64,000 nucleotides of DNA from Dugong dugon. Its lineage: Eukaryota; Chordata; Mammalia; Sirenia; Dugongidae. Both the position numbers and the translations under genes were made by a program. The notes beneath the pieces are model-generated. The model was not told where the DNA came from and did no database searches. It was given only the letters and a program-made list of their open reading frames with translations. The DNA lies in contig CM057468.1 of the NCBI GenBank assembly GCA_030035585.1, positions 58,958,145 through 59,022,144 on the forward strand. The letters are read 5' to 3'. This document shows positions 22,151 through 34,590 of this stretch, in pieces; within the stretch, counting starts at the first letter, position 1, and every line of letters starts with the position of its first letter.

Positions 22151-22211
22151 AGGGGTGCCCAGGACCAAATAGGACTGGTCACTTGTTTTTGCAAATAAAG
22201 TTTTATTGGAA
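22151..22211 (+). mobile_element. Possible hAT DNA-transposon end fragment
   Basis: 'caggggtgcccaggaccaaa' and 'gtttttgcaaataaagtttt' resemble the start of a mammalian hAT element. The match is from memory and only ~60 bp are visible. Confidence 0.4.
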
Positions 22212-22235
22212 GACACACACACACACACACACACA
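22212..22235. repeat. (CA)n microsatellite
   Basis: Twelve CA units, uninterrupted. Confidence 0.95.
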
Positions 22236-22762
22236 AAGCCCAAAGATGCCTTGAAAAGCACAGGAGATTCTGAAATGTGAGCATTGTTTATTTTGCTAGA
22301 GAACTGTAGTGAAGCAGGACCACTATTGCCCTTGCAAATCAAGAGCATCAGCAGAGTGGCACAATACAATATGATAAAGCTCCATTTGCACTTGCAAAAG
22401 AAAACAAACAAAAAAACAAAAAAAAAATCTTTTTTTTAAATCACATTTGATGATAAGGTATCAGTATTTTTGCTATTTTAAGTCTAGGTAAAACAAATCC
22501 TATTTTAGTTGATAACTGTACTTTTTTTGTTTACACAAAATGCAAATGACAGTGGGTATGTTGGAAGACAATTCTCCGTGAGTTTCTTGTGTTACTGCAT
22601 GTCTTGTGAGTAGAGGCACTGACTGCCTTTGTTCTGGACAATCTTTTCAAGAATGTTTGCATAGTGAATAGCACTGGAAGATACAGGAATAACTTGAGAG
22701 CAAATGCCATGGCTTTTAATTTTTTTGACTGTGCAGTATAATAAAGATAATAATAAAAAAGA
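22236..22762. other. Unassigned stretch
   Basis: Nothing recognised apart from A- and T-rich runs near 22405-22440. Confidence 0.4.
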
Positions 22763-22962
22763 TAGATCCCTGGTGGTGCAGTGGTTAAAGCACTTGGCTG
22801 CTAACCAAAAGGTCAATGATTTGAACCCACCAGCAGCTCTTTGGGAGAAAGATGTGGCAGTCTGCTTCCCTAAAGATTTACAGTCTTGGAAACGCTATGG
22901 GGCAGTTCTACTCTGTCCTTTAGTGTCCCTATGAGTTCGAATCAACTTGATGGCAGTGGAAT
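22763..22962 (+). mobile_element. AfroSINE
   Basis: 'ccctggtggtgcagtggtta' head, 'aaccaaaaggtcaatgattt' B-box region, 'gagaaagatgtggcagtctg' and 'gatttacagtcttggaaac' body, diverged tail 'gagttcgaatcaacttga'. Confidence 0.95.
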
Positions 22963-23264
22963 AAAGATAAGATCAAGGAAGCTTACTTCCCAGTATAAAA
23001 AATGTAGGTTCCCTAAGTTCAGGGCTCCTCTTCTGCAACACAACCCAGTGCATGTGCCCATATCACATGGCCTGCTTCACATTGCCCTCTGGGAATTGTG
23101 GCTAGGGAAACTTGTGCAAATACTGAAACTCTGGCTGTGTCTTTACTGTGAGTAATAAACTGTCCTCTGTCTCTAGCTCAGGGTCTCAGGTCTTCTGCCA
23201 GCATCTACGAAACTGTTGCAGGCTAGGTTTTGCCTCTGCTTGTGTAGGTTTTTTTTTTTTTTTA

Positions 23265-23720
23265 ATGAATCATACCATATAATTTGTTTGGCAGCTTTCG
23301 TATTTCTCTTTACCATCTCATGAATCCCCATCCTTTCAAATCAGTATATAGTTACTGAATTTAATTGTTGATTATGTTTCATTGTAATATATCTTATGAT
23401 TTATTTACCTACTACTCTATAGATTGACATTAATGCTGTCGAATTTTTGCTATGATAAACAGTGTTGTAATGAATGTCTTTGTGTACCTAGGTTAGTATT
23501 CCAATAGGTGAAATTCCTTGATGAGGTCATTGGATCATATATGAGACTACACTTTTCTCTGATGATATCAATCTTGTTGAAATTCGCAGATCTAGTTGGA
23601 GAAAAATTTTCTTAGTTTAATTTGTATTTCTTTGTTTAGTGAAATTGAGGATCTTTTCAAATGCTTATTGACCATTTGTGTTTTTCTACGACTTGTCTTT
23701 TCTTATGAATTTCTTTACCT
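23265..23720 (-). mobile_element. Ancient L1M ORF2 3' fragment
   Basis: Reverse complement of the L1 ORF2 C-terminal region: 'ctatgataaacagtgttgta', 'ttcaaatgcttattgaccat' and 'tttaatttgtatttctttg' are typical of old minus-strand L1. A T run at about 23250-23263 precedes it. Confidence 0.75.
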
Positions 23721-25040
23721 TTACCATACAAATTACAAGGACTCAAGCCGTGTGAACTAGATCTGTAAAAGATTTCCCAGTTACATTTTGAAGTCATCGA
23801 TGAGTTGCCTCCAGTCATCTTGCAGCATCCTGCAAAGCTCTCTCCTCTTTCTGATTAATAACTGGTGCCCTTAAGATCATTTAAATAAACTTCATTTCTC
23901 TACCCTTAAAGGTGCCCCTTTTCTGATCTCCAGGGTTCATGCTCAGGATACTATCTCCTGATCCTCTCAGTGCTGCTATTTTTTGAATTATCAGAGTGGT
24001 GGTTGGCGGGTTCTGAGCTGATAAAGGAAGCATTGGTCTCTGCCAACACCATGCTACACTTTGTCATCAGGGTCCTGAAGCAAGACTGCTCACGTGTGGA
24101 TTCTTAATTGCTGTCATCTACATACTATAGTGGCAGGAAGATGACTCCAAAGTCATCTCCAGGAAACCTGGGTTGTCATATTTGGCCAGACTTGGACCAT
24201 CAAGGCATTTAAAGTGCTCTTCTCACTGTGTGAGGGAGCTTTCTTAGATGACCTGGCACCCTTCATTCATTCATTCCATCAGTCAGTCAGTGAAATGGAC
24301 TGAGTCTCTGCCATAAGCCACGTGTTCTGCCAGGCACTGTAGGATATACATAGGACACTCCCCAAGGAATGGGAGTGAGTACTGACAGCTTTAAAACATA
24401 CTCTTACTTTATTTGGTTCTGTTTGATATTGACTGACAATCAAATGGGTTGTCAAAGATGCTACTGTCATTTGCTTAGAGTCTGAAGTGCTTAAATTACC
24501 TTCGAAAGTAATTCCAAACTGTCTTGCTGACAGCATTAACTGTGCGCTTTTTCTGGACTTAATTTAGCTGCTAATATGTTGTTAATGGTGCATTTATTAC
24601 CACTTTTCCCCACAAAGCAAACAACAGAGTAAAATTCAATAATCACTTAAATTAGAGGCACTACGTATTTGAAAGTAGTTAAATAAATCTTTTTTATAAA
24701 AGACACAAAGGGCTTGAGACGTCTTTGCATTGCAATTTTAATCTTTCTGAGGTTTTAGAAAATAATTTTTATTTCATGTATTTGTGATTATAACAAAAGA
24801 AGAAAATCTGTTTTCACAATTTCTAAGGAGCTTGGCGATTTTCCATAAAGTTGGACAGTGAAGGTAGAAGGTAGACTAACAGCTAATTTAGGCTCTGCCC
24901 AGTTCTTTATTCTTTGACTAGTGATCTGGGTAATTCAGTAAGAAGCAGACAGCAAATCTGGTGAAAGTCACCAGATTTCTACCACTTATATAGGTGATGG
25001 CTGTAGGTGCCGTCGGTAGGCATGAACCATTAATAAATGT
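23721..25040. other. Unassigned stretch
   Basis: No gene or repeat recognised. It looks like single-copy non-coding sequence. Confidence 0.4.
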
Positions 25041-25306
25041 TAGGGAGTAAGAGAAGGAAAGTGAGAGAAAAGGAGGAGCAGGAGAAAAGAAAAAGGAAAA
25101 GGTAATGGTTAGGATGAAGGGAAGAGGGGAGGGGGGAAGAGAAGACTTGTGGAGAGAAGAGGAGAGATGAAAGTGAAGGAAAGAAAAGAGAAGAGAAGAA
25201 TCTACAAGAAGGAAGAGGAGAGGGGAAAGAAGGGAAGAGAAATGGAAAAAAGAAACAGAAATAAGCAAGAGGGAAAAGGAACGAGAAAGGCAAAGGGAAG
25301 GGAAAT
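25041..25306 (+). repeat. GA-rich polypurine tract
   Basis: About 265 bp almost entirely A and G on the plus strand, with only scattered pyrimidines, such as gagaaaaggagg and gaagagaagagaa. Open frames in it on the minus strand are low-complexity Ser/Phe/Leu and not genes. Confidence 0.95.
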
Positions 25307-26229
25307 ACTATAATTAGGTATTATGTTGCCTTTTGAGCACCCTCATCTTGCTCAAAGAGGACGTCCTTCGGGACGCTGCTTCATCCCCAATCCTGTTGGC
25401 CTTGTCAGACTAGCAATCATAGCTCTCCACACTCTTGGCATTAAGGGTAGGCATGCAATCCAAGTAGGACGAAGCAGAGTAATTCCCCCTAGATTTTTTC
25501 AGAGTGAAACTAAGAGGAGTATTCCATTCCTGGTGATAAATCTGTGATTTAAGCTGGGAGATGCCATAGGCCATGTTTTTGGCCATGTGAAGAAGCCGGA
25601 CCAAGAGTTCAAAGCCAACATACAAAGAGAGGCAGAACTGGGAAGTAGAGGAAGACCTGGTGACTTAGAGTTCCTGACTCCAATCATCCTTGAGGTTCTG
25701 TCCTTCCCACAGTTTCCCCCCAAATGCCCCTTTTACTTCTTCTAGTTTGGTTAGAGTTTCTTTAACTAACATCCAAGAGTTCTGATGGATGCAGGCAGGT
25801 AGGGGAGAGGGGAAAAGAAAGAAATAAAAGTTGTACGTGGTGAGTTGGAATAGAGGGCCACCAACAGCCACCTTAGTATATTCAGTGAAATCAATGATAT
25901 TTGGTTGTCTTTATTTGAATTAAATTTTATAGTCTTTTATTTAGTAAGTATATAACTATGTGAATTCCATATTCTTTTTAAAACGAGATAATATATAGAA
26001 AGTTATTGATAGTCTAATATCATGAATGAGAAATTAACAAAATACATAAGTCATATACTGTAGTGGAATCAGGAAGACATCACCTTCCTAAAAATCACCT
26101 TTATGAAGAAAGACAAGTATTAAGAAATTAGAATATTAACCATCAAATAATGCTCATATACTTAAAAATATTGTTAAAATTCATGTTGTGGGCCTACAGT
26201 TTTTCTCTCTAGAAAATAAGGGGGTCTTA
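25307..26229. other. Unassigned stretch, possibly an old repeat in part
   Basis: 25320-25720 has some resemblance to an unnamed ancient repeat, but I cannot support a family. The short open frames on both strands show no known domain. Confidence 0.3.
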
Positions 26230-26274
26230 CAGTTCACTATGAGTCAGAATCAACTCGACAGCAATAGGTTTTAA
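26230..26274 (+). mobile_element. AfroSINE tail fragment
   Basis: 'cactatgagtcagaatcaac' then 'tcgacagcaataggtttt' is the last ~45 bp of the SINE. Confidence 0.8.
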
Positions 26275-28254
26275 AGTTGGTAACCTGATAATCCTGTACA
26301 GACTGTTTCTACCTCTATTCTAATTACTACTTATTAGAACTTATCATATAAGTATCATTATTGTATCTTCATTTTTCTGCCTTATCTGCATCATGAGAGG
26401 TTTGTTAGAGAGCCAATGATAAGAACAGAGTCTGCATGACCCGCCTCTCTTGGCCACAGTTTTTTGTCTATAGGTGGGTACCTAAATTTAACTGGGCCTC
26501 ATAACCCTGCCCTGTTGGACAAACACACAAGCCAGGCCCATCATAATCCTTCACTGGAATATTTTCATTGCCTATTAGTAAGCTATGAGTGTATGAGCCT
26601 AGAAGCTGCCAGCAGCCCTCTTTCTTGCTACATATAAATAGTGGATTAGCAGTAGAAGAAAATGAAACTAACATGCAGTGCAAGAGAAGATCAAGTCAAA
26701 TGGTATTTGAGTGTTTGGTTCAAGCTAGCTCCATATCTGCTTTTACTGTAGTTTGATTGGGCCAGTCAACATAGTTCCAACTTGGTCGAAGCTGGTTTTA
26801 GATTTCTGTCACTTGTAATCAAGAGTCTGGCCAATTCAGGTGACATGGTGCTATTATCTTGTGGGTACACCTTATAATATGGCATTTTCACATACACACA
26901 TCACTTCCTGGGTCTATGGCCTGCCTACTTGACCCTAATTTTTACCGTAACACTTGACTAGAGTGTGTGTCAATTGACCTTCCCCCCTAAATTAAATATG
27001 AGAATTTAACATTATTTCTAATAGAATTTTCTCTCTCTTATTTTATTTACATTAAAATTATTGGACAGCTGTGAAGAGCATGAAGTACAGCTGCATTTTG
27101 TGAATTAATTAAATATCATAACCCTGTGTGCAGTTCTATCAATAGCTGGAATGAGTGCTATAAAAAGAGGATTCACTAAAAGGAATGCATTGTGTAATTT
27201 AATGTATGCTACATGTAGGTGGTCTAAAACTATTTTACTGCATTCCTACTTTTACTCATAAACTCTTAAAATATTGTCACTAAAGTGTGAATACTATTTG
27301 ACAAAAGAAAGTCAACTAAGCCCTTTACGTAACATTATTTTAAATAATCCGTTCTGTATTTTCTAAGTCAGATTGTATAGCTAGCTAATCCATCTACCTA
27401 TTGTGATATTAGTTGGTGAAAAATGTCACACATCCTGTCTTTGGGGTAATTATGTACATTCCCCTTCAATTTCCTTTTGTTGACTTTTGTTATATTCTGT
27501 ATCATAGCTTTAGTAACTAGGATGTCTTTTGGGTGAAGAAAATCCCTTATTTCCGATCTTTGTCATTTACAAATTAATGACTCAAGGAATTACATGTGCA
27601 CTTCCATAATTGTTTGTCTTGGTGTGGCCCATGTTGAAAATGATTTCCACTACCCTTATTATTTCTGTTCTTTAACATGATCTCTTGGTATTTTTTATTC
27701 TGTTTTCTCTAGAAGTTCAGGCATTGCCTGTCGGAAGCCCCATGACAAGACAATTTACCAAGAACATTATTGGATTGATAAACTTGACAGTTTCTTTACG
27801 AATAAATTCTAGCTTCCATAGCTTAAATTCTTCCTTCCCTACAGCTATTTTTTCTTCTCACTTCATTTTTTTATATAATATTCTTATTTGAATAAACTAT
27901 TTTTTATTAACTTCATTTTGTTAGTTAGATATGGATCACGCCTAAACTGAATAGCTATGGTAACATAACAAGTTCACATTCGTATTAATTTAAGAAGATT
28001 CATTTAACTTGTGGAATGACCCTAAGGCTATTGTCTGGAGTTCCACATGAGAGAAACGCATTAGAAAATCATAATATCTGGCTATGGCTTTTTCCCAGTT
28101 AAGAGCCAGCTTCTAAGCCTTGGATCTTACATTGTTTATCATTAAATTAATCCTGGTTGTTGCTTCCAGTAACCCAGAGTGTAAGTTCTTCTGATTCATC
28201 GTGCACAGATCCACTAGCAGGCTATGATATGCCTTAACTTTGGAATAAGGGTAT
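26275..28254. other. Unassigned AT-rich stretch
   Basis: Nearly 2 kb with no recognised gene, SINE, LINE or LTR. It is one of the cleaner single-copy regions of the window. Confidence 0.4.
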
Positions 28255-29215
28255 TCTATCAGTTAGGATGTTTTTCAGTTGAATATCAGGAACTGAACTC
28301 TACTTGTTGAAATGTCTTGCATCCCGTAACAAGGTCAAAGGTAGGATAATTCTAGGCTGTATATAATCAGGGCCAGAGTTCTAGGTACGTAGTGGTTGAA
28401 TAGAGTTTCCCCGAAATTTATGTCCACCCAGAGCCACAGAACATAACCTTATTTGGAAATAGAGTCTTTGGGATATAATTAGTTAAGATGAGGTCATTTC
28501 ATCTGGATTAGGGTGAACCCTAAATCCAGTGACTGGTGTCCTTATAAGAAGGGGAGAGGACACACAGAGGCACAGAGAAAAAGGCCATGTGAAAATGGAG
28601 GCAGAAATTGGAGTGATGCAGCTTTAAGTCAAGTAATGCCAAAATTGCCAAGAGCCACCAGAAGCTGGGAAGAGGCAAAGAAGGATTCTTCCCTAGAGCC
28701 TTTAAAGGGAGTATGATCCTGCCTACACCTTGATTTCAGACTTTTAGCCTCCAAAACGATGAGAATTAATTTCCATTGTTTATGGTAATTTGTTATGGTA
28801 GCTGTAGGAAAACAATACAAGGTCTCAGCTAATTTTAAATCCTGTATTCCTCTGCAGGGTCTTTTTTTTCAGGCTGCCTTCCATCATCACAAGACATCTG
28901 TAGCAGTTCCAGGTGTCTCACACTGACATATTACTGAAAGGAAGAAGAGGTCACTTTCTGAGGAGAAAGGAAACCTGCCCTGGAACCCCTCCCTGAATGT
29001 TTTCCTCTATGTCTTCTTAACCAGAATTGAGTCACATGCCCATCCAAAACCAATCATGGGCAAAGTAGATAGTATTGCTATGATTATTGGTAGGCAATCA
29101 AGATCCACTTGCTGGAGCTGGGGATGGCTAGGCAGGTTGGGTAGACAGCTGAACAAAGAGACTTCTGGTTGGAAGGAGGAAGTGGTACTGGTTAGAATGA
29201 ATGTTGGTGGGAAAA
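28255..29215. repeat. Possible ancient repeat split by an LTR
   Basis: 28255-28387 ('ctatcagttaggatgttttt') and 28820-29215 ('cacatgcccatccaaaacca.tcatg') look like the ends of one old mammalian repeat I cannot name. The MLT1 LTR at 28388-28819 sits between them. Confidence 0.4.
28388..28819 (+). mobile_element. MLT1-type LTR (ERVL-MaLR)
   Basis: 'cataaccttatttggaaata', 'gactggtgtccttataagaa', 'gccaccagaagctgggaaga' and 'cttttagcctccaaaac' are MLT1 features. The candidate 5-bp duplication is aggta / aggtc. It is a solo LTR fossil. Confidence 0.85.
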
Positions 29216-29466
29216 GCTGATTTTTTTTCCAGATATTGTCCATTCCACTCAGAAAAGACGACAGCCTTTCGTTTCGTTGCTCTGCATTCTATTCCACAGC
29301 AATGGAAAACATTGATTCTATAGTGTTTCCTATCTTTGATTATTTTATTAATAAATGATATTCCAGTTATCATGTGTCCAGCCCCCTTTCCTCCCCTATC
29401 TAAATGCATAGGAATATGTCAGACTGGGGTACCCCTAGGCAATCAGAATCCTGGGTTATGTTTCTA

Positions 29467-29648
29467 GGGCAGTGTTTTCTAACATTGCCTACGTGATAAA
29501 ATTACTTAGGGAGTATTAAAAGATCCCAAAGCCCAGGCAGCACCCCAGACCAATTACAGTGGAATCCCTGAGACTGGGACCTCAGCATCAATATTTGTTA
29601 AAGTCCCTGAGTTGTCTCTCCTGTGCAGTTGAAGTTGAGAATTGCTCT
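29467..29648 (+). mobile_element. MER5A-type hAT MITE
   Basis: Starts 'cagtgttttctaacattgcc' and has 'cccaggcagcaccccagacc' and 'cagcatcaatatttgttaaa'. It ends 'gttgagaattgctct', with near-palindromic termini as in MER5A/B. It is non-autonomous and carries no coding. Confidence 0.85.
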
Positions 29649-31521
29649 TTTTTTTAAGTCAGATGAAGGTAAGTAACCAAAGCAACTAGTAGCAGGGCCA
29701 GGAAGAGGAGGATCAGGCCCAGGAGATAGAGTTTTGGAGGGCCTCCCAGCAAGAACTGACTTGTTATAAATCTTATTATTGATGCACATCATGGTTGAGC
29801 TTAGACCCTCTTGCAGTCCTCTGGACCCCTGCAATTTGCACCAGCTTCTTCCTGTCTTTTCAGTGCTAGCCAGAGCATTAAAAGCTGCTCCTATGTTAGC
29901 GGATAGTAAAAGTCAAAGTCAGATGAACAAAAGTCACATTGTAAAGTCCCAGGGGTGATAACAAAGGAGAGAGAAAGCGCAGAGTATCAAAGATTGGGAA
30001 GACACTGGGAATGGAGCTGGGGACTAGAGCAAAGGGAAAATGGAAAAGTGGAATCTCTCTGTCACACACACACACGCACGCACGCACACACTCACATGAT
30101 TGCTGTGAATAGGCTGGATGGCCCAGCTCCTTTGTTGGGATAGCCACCTTCACAGTGTGTGGTGAGCCTGAGCAGGTGACAGACAAGAGATAACATGTGC
30201 CATATTTTTAAACAAAAATGAACTTCTATCAAAATTGCTTCTATACTTATTCTTCTTGAGTAGACATGGATACTGGGTATGCAAGAATTTGTTCAGGCAG
30301 ACTATTTTTCACTTCAGACAAAAGAAGTTCCAAATAGTTGAATGTCTCATCTAAAAGACAGATCTTAGGGAGAAGATAACCCGATTTCACAGACCTCATA
30401 CCTTGGAATTATTCTTCCCGGGTTTGTGTTGGTATAGGTGTGTTATATACTAAAGATGTATAAAGGTATTCTTCCGGGTGTTCAACACTCACTTTGACAT
30501 TTTCTTTCCTTCCTTTATTCCTCTTAATATCTTTTATCACCCACTGCATTCTCTTTTTTCCTCATTTTTCTTCTTGTCCATCACTCCCACCATCAGTGCA
30601 GGACGTTGGGTAGTTAGCTCTCCACTCATCATCAGTACCACCGCTTCTTGTCACTTGTGTCTGTTCTCTAATCTCAAATCCTTGTCTCTGTTAGGAGGCT
30701 TTTCCTGAACGCTGTGACCTCATCTCTCTGCTTCCTCTGCAAGACCACCTGCAAAGCCTAAAGCTGCTGCCAAATATCTCGAGGACGCCTGTCAGCGGCT
30801 TACCCAATGAAGCTTTGTTTAGCGTTCCCAAGAAATGAGTCACTGGAGCCCTCCATGTTTGGAGAAAGCTCGTGCTTGGCTAGAGAGGCTGACAGAGTGG
30901 CCGAGTGCTACCAAACTTGATGCTTCACAAACCACTACTGAAAGTTTCATTATTCGCTCTCCTTGATTTTCGTGCTTTGGATTCTAGAGACCAGTTGCTT
31001 GTCTGTTTGAGCTGAAGACAGCCTCTGCCAGGAATTTGTCTGGGCACAATACCTTCATGCTTTTTTTTCTGTATTTTATCAGTGGGGACCATGGCATGAG
31101 TCTGGATAGTGGAGGTTTATGGTGGCTTTGACATTCATTCTGCTTGTTTCTCTCACTTCGGTGTTTCTCTGTCTTTCTGTCTACTATTTTCTTTTATTCT
31201 TCCTCCATTAAACCAAGATTCTCAACTTAATGTTGGGTGGGGAGTGATGGGAAGGGAAGAGGGAAGAACATCTCAGAATCTCTGGAAATGGAAATAGTTT
31301 GAAAAATGCCTTTTCACTGTTATAATTTTCTTTTAAAATAAAATTGCTGTTTTCTTTGTTTTTTTTAAAGTTATGCGCCAGTGACTTCATACTTGTTAAT
31401 TAAAACATTTTTGAAGGCAACTTATTTTTCTCAAAACAGGGATAATTATGTTACTATTCAGTGTAAATTTCTTATTGGTTTGATACTTAATACAAAATAA
31501 ATTCTCAAATCCTTAATATGG
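29649..31521. other. Unassigned stretch
   Basis: No gene recognised. A (CA)n run with cgca interruptions lies at 30062-30094. 30600-30720 may hold a weak L2 remnant ('aggaggcttttcctgaacgc'). Confidence 0.4.
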
Positions 31522-32026
31522 TGTCATAGATTGAGTTGTGTCCCCCCAAAAATTTGTGTATCAATTTGGCTCGGCCCTGATTTCCAGTGTTGTGAGGTTG
31601 CCCTCCATTTTGTGATTGTAATTTTACATTAAAGAGGATTAGGGTGGGATTGTAACACCACCCTAACCCAAGTCACATCCCTGATCCAACGTAAAGGGAG
31701 TTTCCCTGGGGTGTGGCCTGCACCACCTTTTATCGCTTGTAGGAGATAAAAGGAAAGGGAAGCAAGTGGAGAATCGGGGACCTCATACCATCAAGAAAGC
31801 AGTGCCAGGAGCAGAGCGCGTCCTTTGGACTGGGGTCCCTGCACAGAGAAGCTCCTAGTCTGGGGGAACACGGAAGAGAAGAAGGCCTACAGAAAAGCCT
31901 GCCCGTGGAGCTGACGCCCTGAATTTGGACTTTTAGCCTACTTTAACTGTGAGGAAATAAACTTCTCTTCGTTAAAACCATCCACTTGTGGTATTTCTGT
32001 TAGAGCAGCACCAGATGACTAAGACA
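31522..32026 (+). mobile_element. Solo LTR (ERVL/MaLR-like) with 5-bp TSD
   Basis: Starts 'tgtcatagattgagttgtgt' and ends '...gatgactaagaca'. A perfect 5-bp duplication, tatgg, lies at 31517-31521 and 32027-32031. Inside are 'accatcaagaaagcagtgcc', 'ggagcagagcg' and a polyadenylation signal aataaa near 31957. Parts match the insert at 3959-5652 and the LTR at 8978-9387. It looks complete as a solo LTR with no internal region. It is younger than the MLT1 copies judging by its clean ends. Confidence 0.9.
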
Positions 32027-32067
32027 TATGGTATTGAAGGACAGCCTCCCTACCTTATACACAATAT

Positions 32068-32286
32068 GTATTTTTAAAAAACCAGACTTGTTACCATCAA
32101 GTTGATTCTGACTCATGGTGATCCCATGTGTTATAGCGTAGAAGTGCTCCACAGAGTTTTCTTGGCTGTAACCTTTACAGAAGCAGATCACCAGGCCTTT
32201 TTTCTGTAACACCGTTGGGTAGGTTCGAACCACTGACCTTTAGGTTAGTAGTCCAGCACAAACTGTTTATCCCACCTGGGAACCTC
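32068..32286 (-). mobile_element. AfroSINE (long form) with 11-bp TSD
   Basis: Reverse complement: tail 'ttgttaccatcaagttgatt', body 'gaagcagatcaccaggcctt', head 'ggttcgaaccactgaccttt' and 'cccacctgggaacc'. The TSD atacacaatat is perfect at 32057-32067 and 32287-32297. Confidence 0.95.
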
Positions 32287-32399
32287 ATACACAATATAAC
32301 TTCAACCTAATTTTTCAATGTATTTCTATGCACCAACTTTATTTCTTTAGTGTAACATATATTTGAAAACTAATAAACACTAGCGTACTCTATTCTTTT

Positions 32400-33540
32400 T
32401 CTCTAATGTGACTTCCTTTATCATCCCTTCTGATAAAATTATTTTTTATTATTTTTTAACTTCTTTTAATGAAATTTCAAACATATGTATAAGAGTAAAT
32501 AAAATCTTGCTAATCTTGTTTATCGATCTCTCCACCATCCACCATCTCCCCCAGAGGTTTTTTGTTTTCAATTTGCAACCATTTTATTAATTATTGCTAT
32601 GTTTATTATGGAGTGTATTTAAACTCTGGCTGAAATTAATAAAGGTCTTTAGTCAAGACTACTAATATAATAAAGGATTAAAATGTCAACAATGAAGCAT
32701 ACATTTCTGTGATATAAAATGTTATTAATGCATAGTCTAAAACGCTTCCCCAAAGTATTTTAAAGCAAACATCTAATAGATAATTTCACCTGTAAATTAC
32801 TTTGGTATGTAACTAACAGATAAGAACTTTTTTTTTTTGCCATTTAAATATAACCACAATGCCACTTATAACAACTTAGTATTAAATAAATTTAATGATT
32901 GCTTAATATTTAATATTCAGTTCATGTTTAAATTTCTCCAAGAATGTCTTTTTACAGTCGGTTTGTTAAAATCAAAATTCAAATAAGGTCCACAGTATTT
33001 CATTGATGTGTTTCCTAAGTTTCTTTTAATCTCCTTTCTCTTACCACTTCACCCTCTCTTTCAATATCTTTTAGTTGTTGGAGATACCAGGTCACTGGTT
33101 CTGTAGGACATCCCGCTTTATGGATTTGGTTGCTTGCTTCTTTGTGGTACTGTTTATCTTGTGCTTCCGTCCTCCATATTTTCCTGCAAACTGGGAGCTA
33201 GATCTACTCAGAGGCTTAATTTAGACTCTGGTGCAATTTTTTGTATGTGTGGAAAATACTTTATAGGTGACATTGTGTACTTATTATTATGTTATTCAAG
33301 GCACAACGTCTTCAGTCTCACTTTTAGTGGTATTAAGATTGATTAGTAGATTCAGGTGTTGTCAGCATGATTAACCAATTATAAAATTCCTTATCAGTCT
33401 TTCTCCTAAAGGTTTTGCAGCCTTTGATGTTTGCTGACTCCTTTATTTTATTAGAGGTTGCAAAATTGTGATGTTTCTTTTCATTCTGTCTGCCTTTATT
33501 AGCTGATATTTTTCAAGTAACTTTCTTTCGTCAACTATTT
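32400..33540 (-). mobile_element. Ancient L1M/HAL1-like LINE 3' region
   Basis: Same pan-mammalian LINE type as 491-1161: 'aaggtccacagtatttcatt', 'tttcctgcaaactgggagct', 'attaagattgattagtagat' and 'tcaggtgttgtcagcatgat'. It is strongly diverged and the left part is the weakest. Confidence 0.5.
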
Positions 33541-34097
33541 GTTACTGCTTTTGTTAGTTGCCATTGAGCCGACCCTGACTCATGGCAACCTTATTTATAA
33601 CAGAACAAAATGTTGCCCGTCCTGTTCCATCTTCATCATGTTTTTTTGGTACGTTTGAGCCTATTGTTGTGGCTACGTGTCAGTCTCTGAGGGTTTTCCT
33701 CATTTTGTTGACCCTCCACTTTACCAAACATGATGTCTTTTTTCTAGTGATTGGTCTTTTCTGATGACGCGTCCAAAGTAAGAAAGCTAAAGTCTTGCCA
33801 TCCTCACTTCTAAGGAACCTTCTGGTTGTATTTCTTCTGAGATTGATTTGTTCATTTTTCTGGCAGTCCACAGTGTATTCAGTATTCACCAACACCGTAA
33901 TTCGAATACATCAATTCTTCTGTCTTCCTTTTCCATTGTTCAGGTTTCAAATGTACATGAGACAATTGAAAAGACAATAGCTTGGGTGAAGTGCACCTTA
34001 GTCATCAAACTGGCATCTTTGCTTTTTAAAAGTTTAATGAGGTTTTTTGCAACAGATTTGTCCACTGCACTACGTCATTTGATTTCTTGATTTCTGC

Positions 34098-34261
34098 TTC
34101 CATGTTGTTGTTATGTGCCATCAAGTTGATTCTGACACATAGCGACCCTGTAGGACAGAGTAGAACTGCCCCATAGGGTTTCCAAGGAGTGGCTGGTGGA
34201 TTCAAACTGACGACCTTTTGGTTAGCATCCAAGCTCTTAACCACTGTGCCACCAAAGCTCC
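34098..34261 (-). mobile_element. AfroSINE inside RTE
   Basis: 'catcaagttgattctgacac', 'gacagagtagaactgcccca', 'gtttccaaggagtggctggt' and head 'aaccactgtgccaccaaag' in reverse orientation. Confidence 0.92.
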
Positions 34262-34316
34262 AAAATCCAAACTTGTTGCCATCAAGTCGATTCCGACTCG
34301 CAGTGACCCTATAGAC
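34262..34316 (-). mobile_element. Second AfroSINE, tail only
   Basis: 'cttgttgccatcaagtcgat' and 'tccgactcgcagtgacccta' form the 3' end of another minus-strand SINE copy directly abutting the head of the first. Confidence 0.85.
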
Positions 34317-34590
34317 ATTGATTCCATAGATATTGATTATTGATCCAAGTAGAATGAAATCATTGACAACTTCAATTTCTTCACCATTTATCATAATGTT
34401 GTTTATTGGTCCAGTTGTGAAGATTTTCATTTTCTTCACATTCAGGCATAATCCATATTGAATGCTGTAGTCTTTGACCTTAATTGGTAAATGCTTCAAG
34501 TTGTCTTCATTTTTAATAAGCAAGGTTATGTCATCTGCATATCACAGGTTGTTAATGGGCCTTTCTTCAATCCTGATCCCGCAGTCCCTT

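Larger units (their letters stand above)
33545..34590 (-). mobile_element. 5'-truncated RTE LINE with SINE insertions
   Basis: The 3' end is at 33545 ('ttgttagttgccattgagcc') and matching RTE sequence continues to about 34590. Two minus-strand AfroSINE segments (34098-34316) interrupt it. The minus strand still encodes 'NINNIMINGEEIEVV..F'-like and 'SIQYGLCLNVKKMKI' stretches of the RT downstream of the palm. The 5' two-thirds are missing. Confidence 0.9.

Noticed and set aside
24918-25293. Two minus-strand frames rich in Ser, Phe and Leu
   Set aside because: Low-complexity translation of the purine tract.
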